A stretch of 45,783 nt of DNA from a bacterium (GTDB lineage: Bacteria; Patescibacteriota; Minisyncoccia; Sungbacterales; GWA2-42-14): the NCBI GenBank assembly GCA_030649305.1, contig JAUSFV010000035.1, forward strand, positions 1-45,783, in the 5' to 3' direction. A program made the translations under genes and the position numbers. This document shows positions 45,697-45,783 of the stretch, in pieces. Each line of letters opens with the position of its first letter. Within the stretch, counting starts at the first letter, position 1. Below the pieces are notes generated by a model. It saw only the letters and a list, made by a program, of their open reading frames with translations. It made no database searches and was not told the origin of the DNA.

Positions 45697-45783
45697 GGGC
45701 TGGAGCGGTGATGGGTGACACCAGCGGACTCCAAATCCGTCGGCGAATACGCCTTGGGGGTTCAAATCCCTCCCAGCCCGCCA
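45697..45783 (+). tRNA. tRNA with CCA anticodon (Trp) and a long variable arm
   Basis: 87 nt ending at the window edge. Acceptor GGGCTGG/CCAGCCC, D arm GGTG..CACC, anticodon stem GCGGA/TCCGT, loop CTCCAAA (identical to that of normal tRNA-Trp), G73, CCA encoded. The variable region CGGCGAATACGCCTT forms a hairpin (GGCG/CGCC), which normal tRNA-Trp lacks; that arm is a Ser/Leu/Tyr trait. Confidence 0.8.

Overview
The window looks like a chromosome segment of a Candidate Phyla Radiation (Patescibacteria, probably Parcubacteria-like) bacterium. Evidence: short genes mostly transcribed alone, many start codons placed exactly where transcription should begin (leaderless mRNAs), a DUF5667 protein paired with a small ECF sigma factor, secreted FN3/PG-binding, CAP and SLT/LysM proteins, and scattered orphan membrane proteins. 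UGA is used as a normal stop (for example at 24415-24417). Base composition is near 47-50% GC by eye, not computed.

Layout. 1-10.3 kb holds housekeeping and envelope genes: an FAD oxidoreductase end, a GHMP sugar kinase, an anchored cyclophilin, trpS, RNase J, tRNA-Leu(CAG), an oligopeptide-type binding protein, secG and a small membrane protein. 10.3-14.5 kb is a peptidase cluster (tldE-like, tldD-like, M24 aminopeptidase). 14.7-17.9 kb is dnaG-rpoD; dnaG carries an in-frame insertion built of palindromic repeats. 18.1 kb has a tRNA-Asn split by a group I intron. 18.5-22.4 kb is accessory: an autoregulated HTH-Fic protein, a YdeI-like gene interrupted by a 283-bp GIY-YIG element, a frameshifted Cache sensor and a possible toxin/partner pair. 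22.8-23.7 kb is a nine-tRNA operon. 23.8-36.8 kb is an array of single orphan genes separated by compact terminator-promoter spacers, with small inverted-repeat elements near 36 kb. 36.9-42.9 kb holds typA, an ArsR regulator, peptidoglycan enzymes, a CAP protein, a ParB-like domain and a NUDIX hydrolase. 43.0-45.2 kb is a Ro60 (TROVE) gene with Y-RNA-like modules on both sides, followed by a second tRNA operon (Cys, Phe, fMet, Asp, Trp) running to the window edge.

Two systems stand out. (1) The Ro60 orthologue has three Y-RNA-like stem modules in its 5' leader and two just after its stop codon. All five keep the same two strand motifs while the outer stems change in a paired way. The last leader module base-pairs with part of the ribosome binding site, suggesting that Ro60 controls its own translation. 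(2) A 283-bp element consisting of one GIY-YIG nuclease ORF has 18-bp perfect terminal inverted repeats that contain its start and stop codons. It is flanked by a 4-bp duplication (TTTA), and removing it restores the YdeI-like reading frame exactly. Nearby non-coding inverted-repeat elements (termini CCCCGTTAGAAGTC) also have 4-bp duplications (TTGA, TATG) and have landed in promoter or start-codon positions.

All assignments come from reading the sequence. No database search, folding program or tRNA scanner was run.
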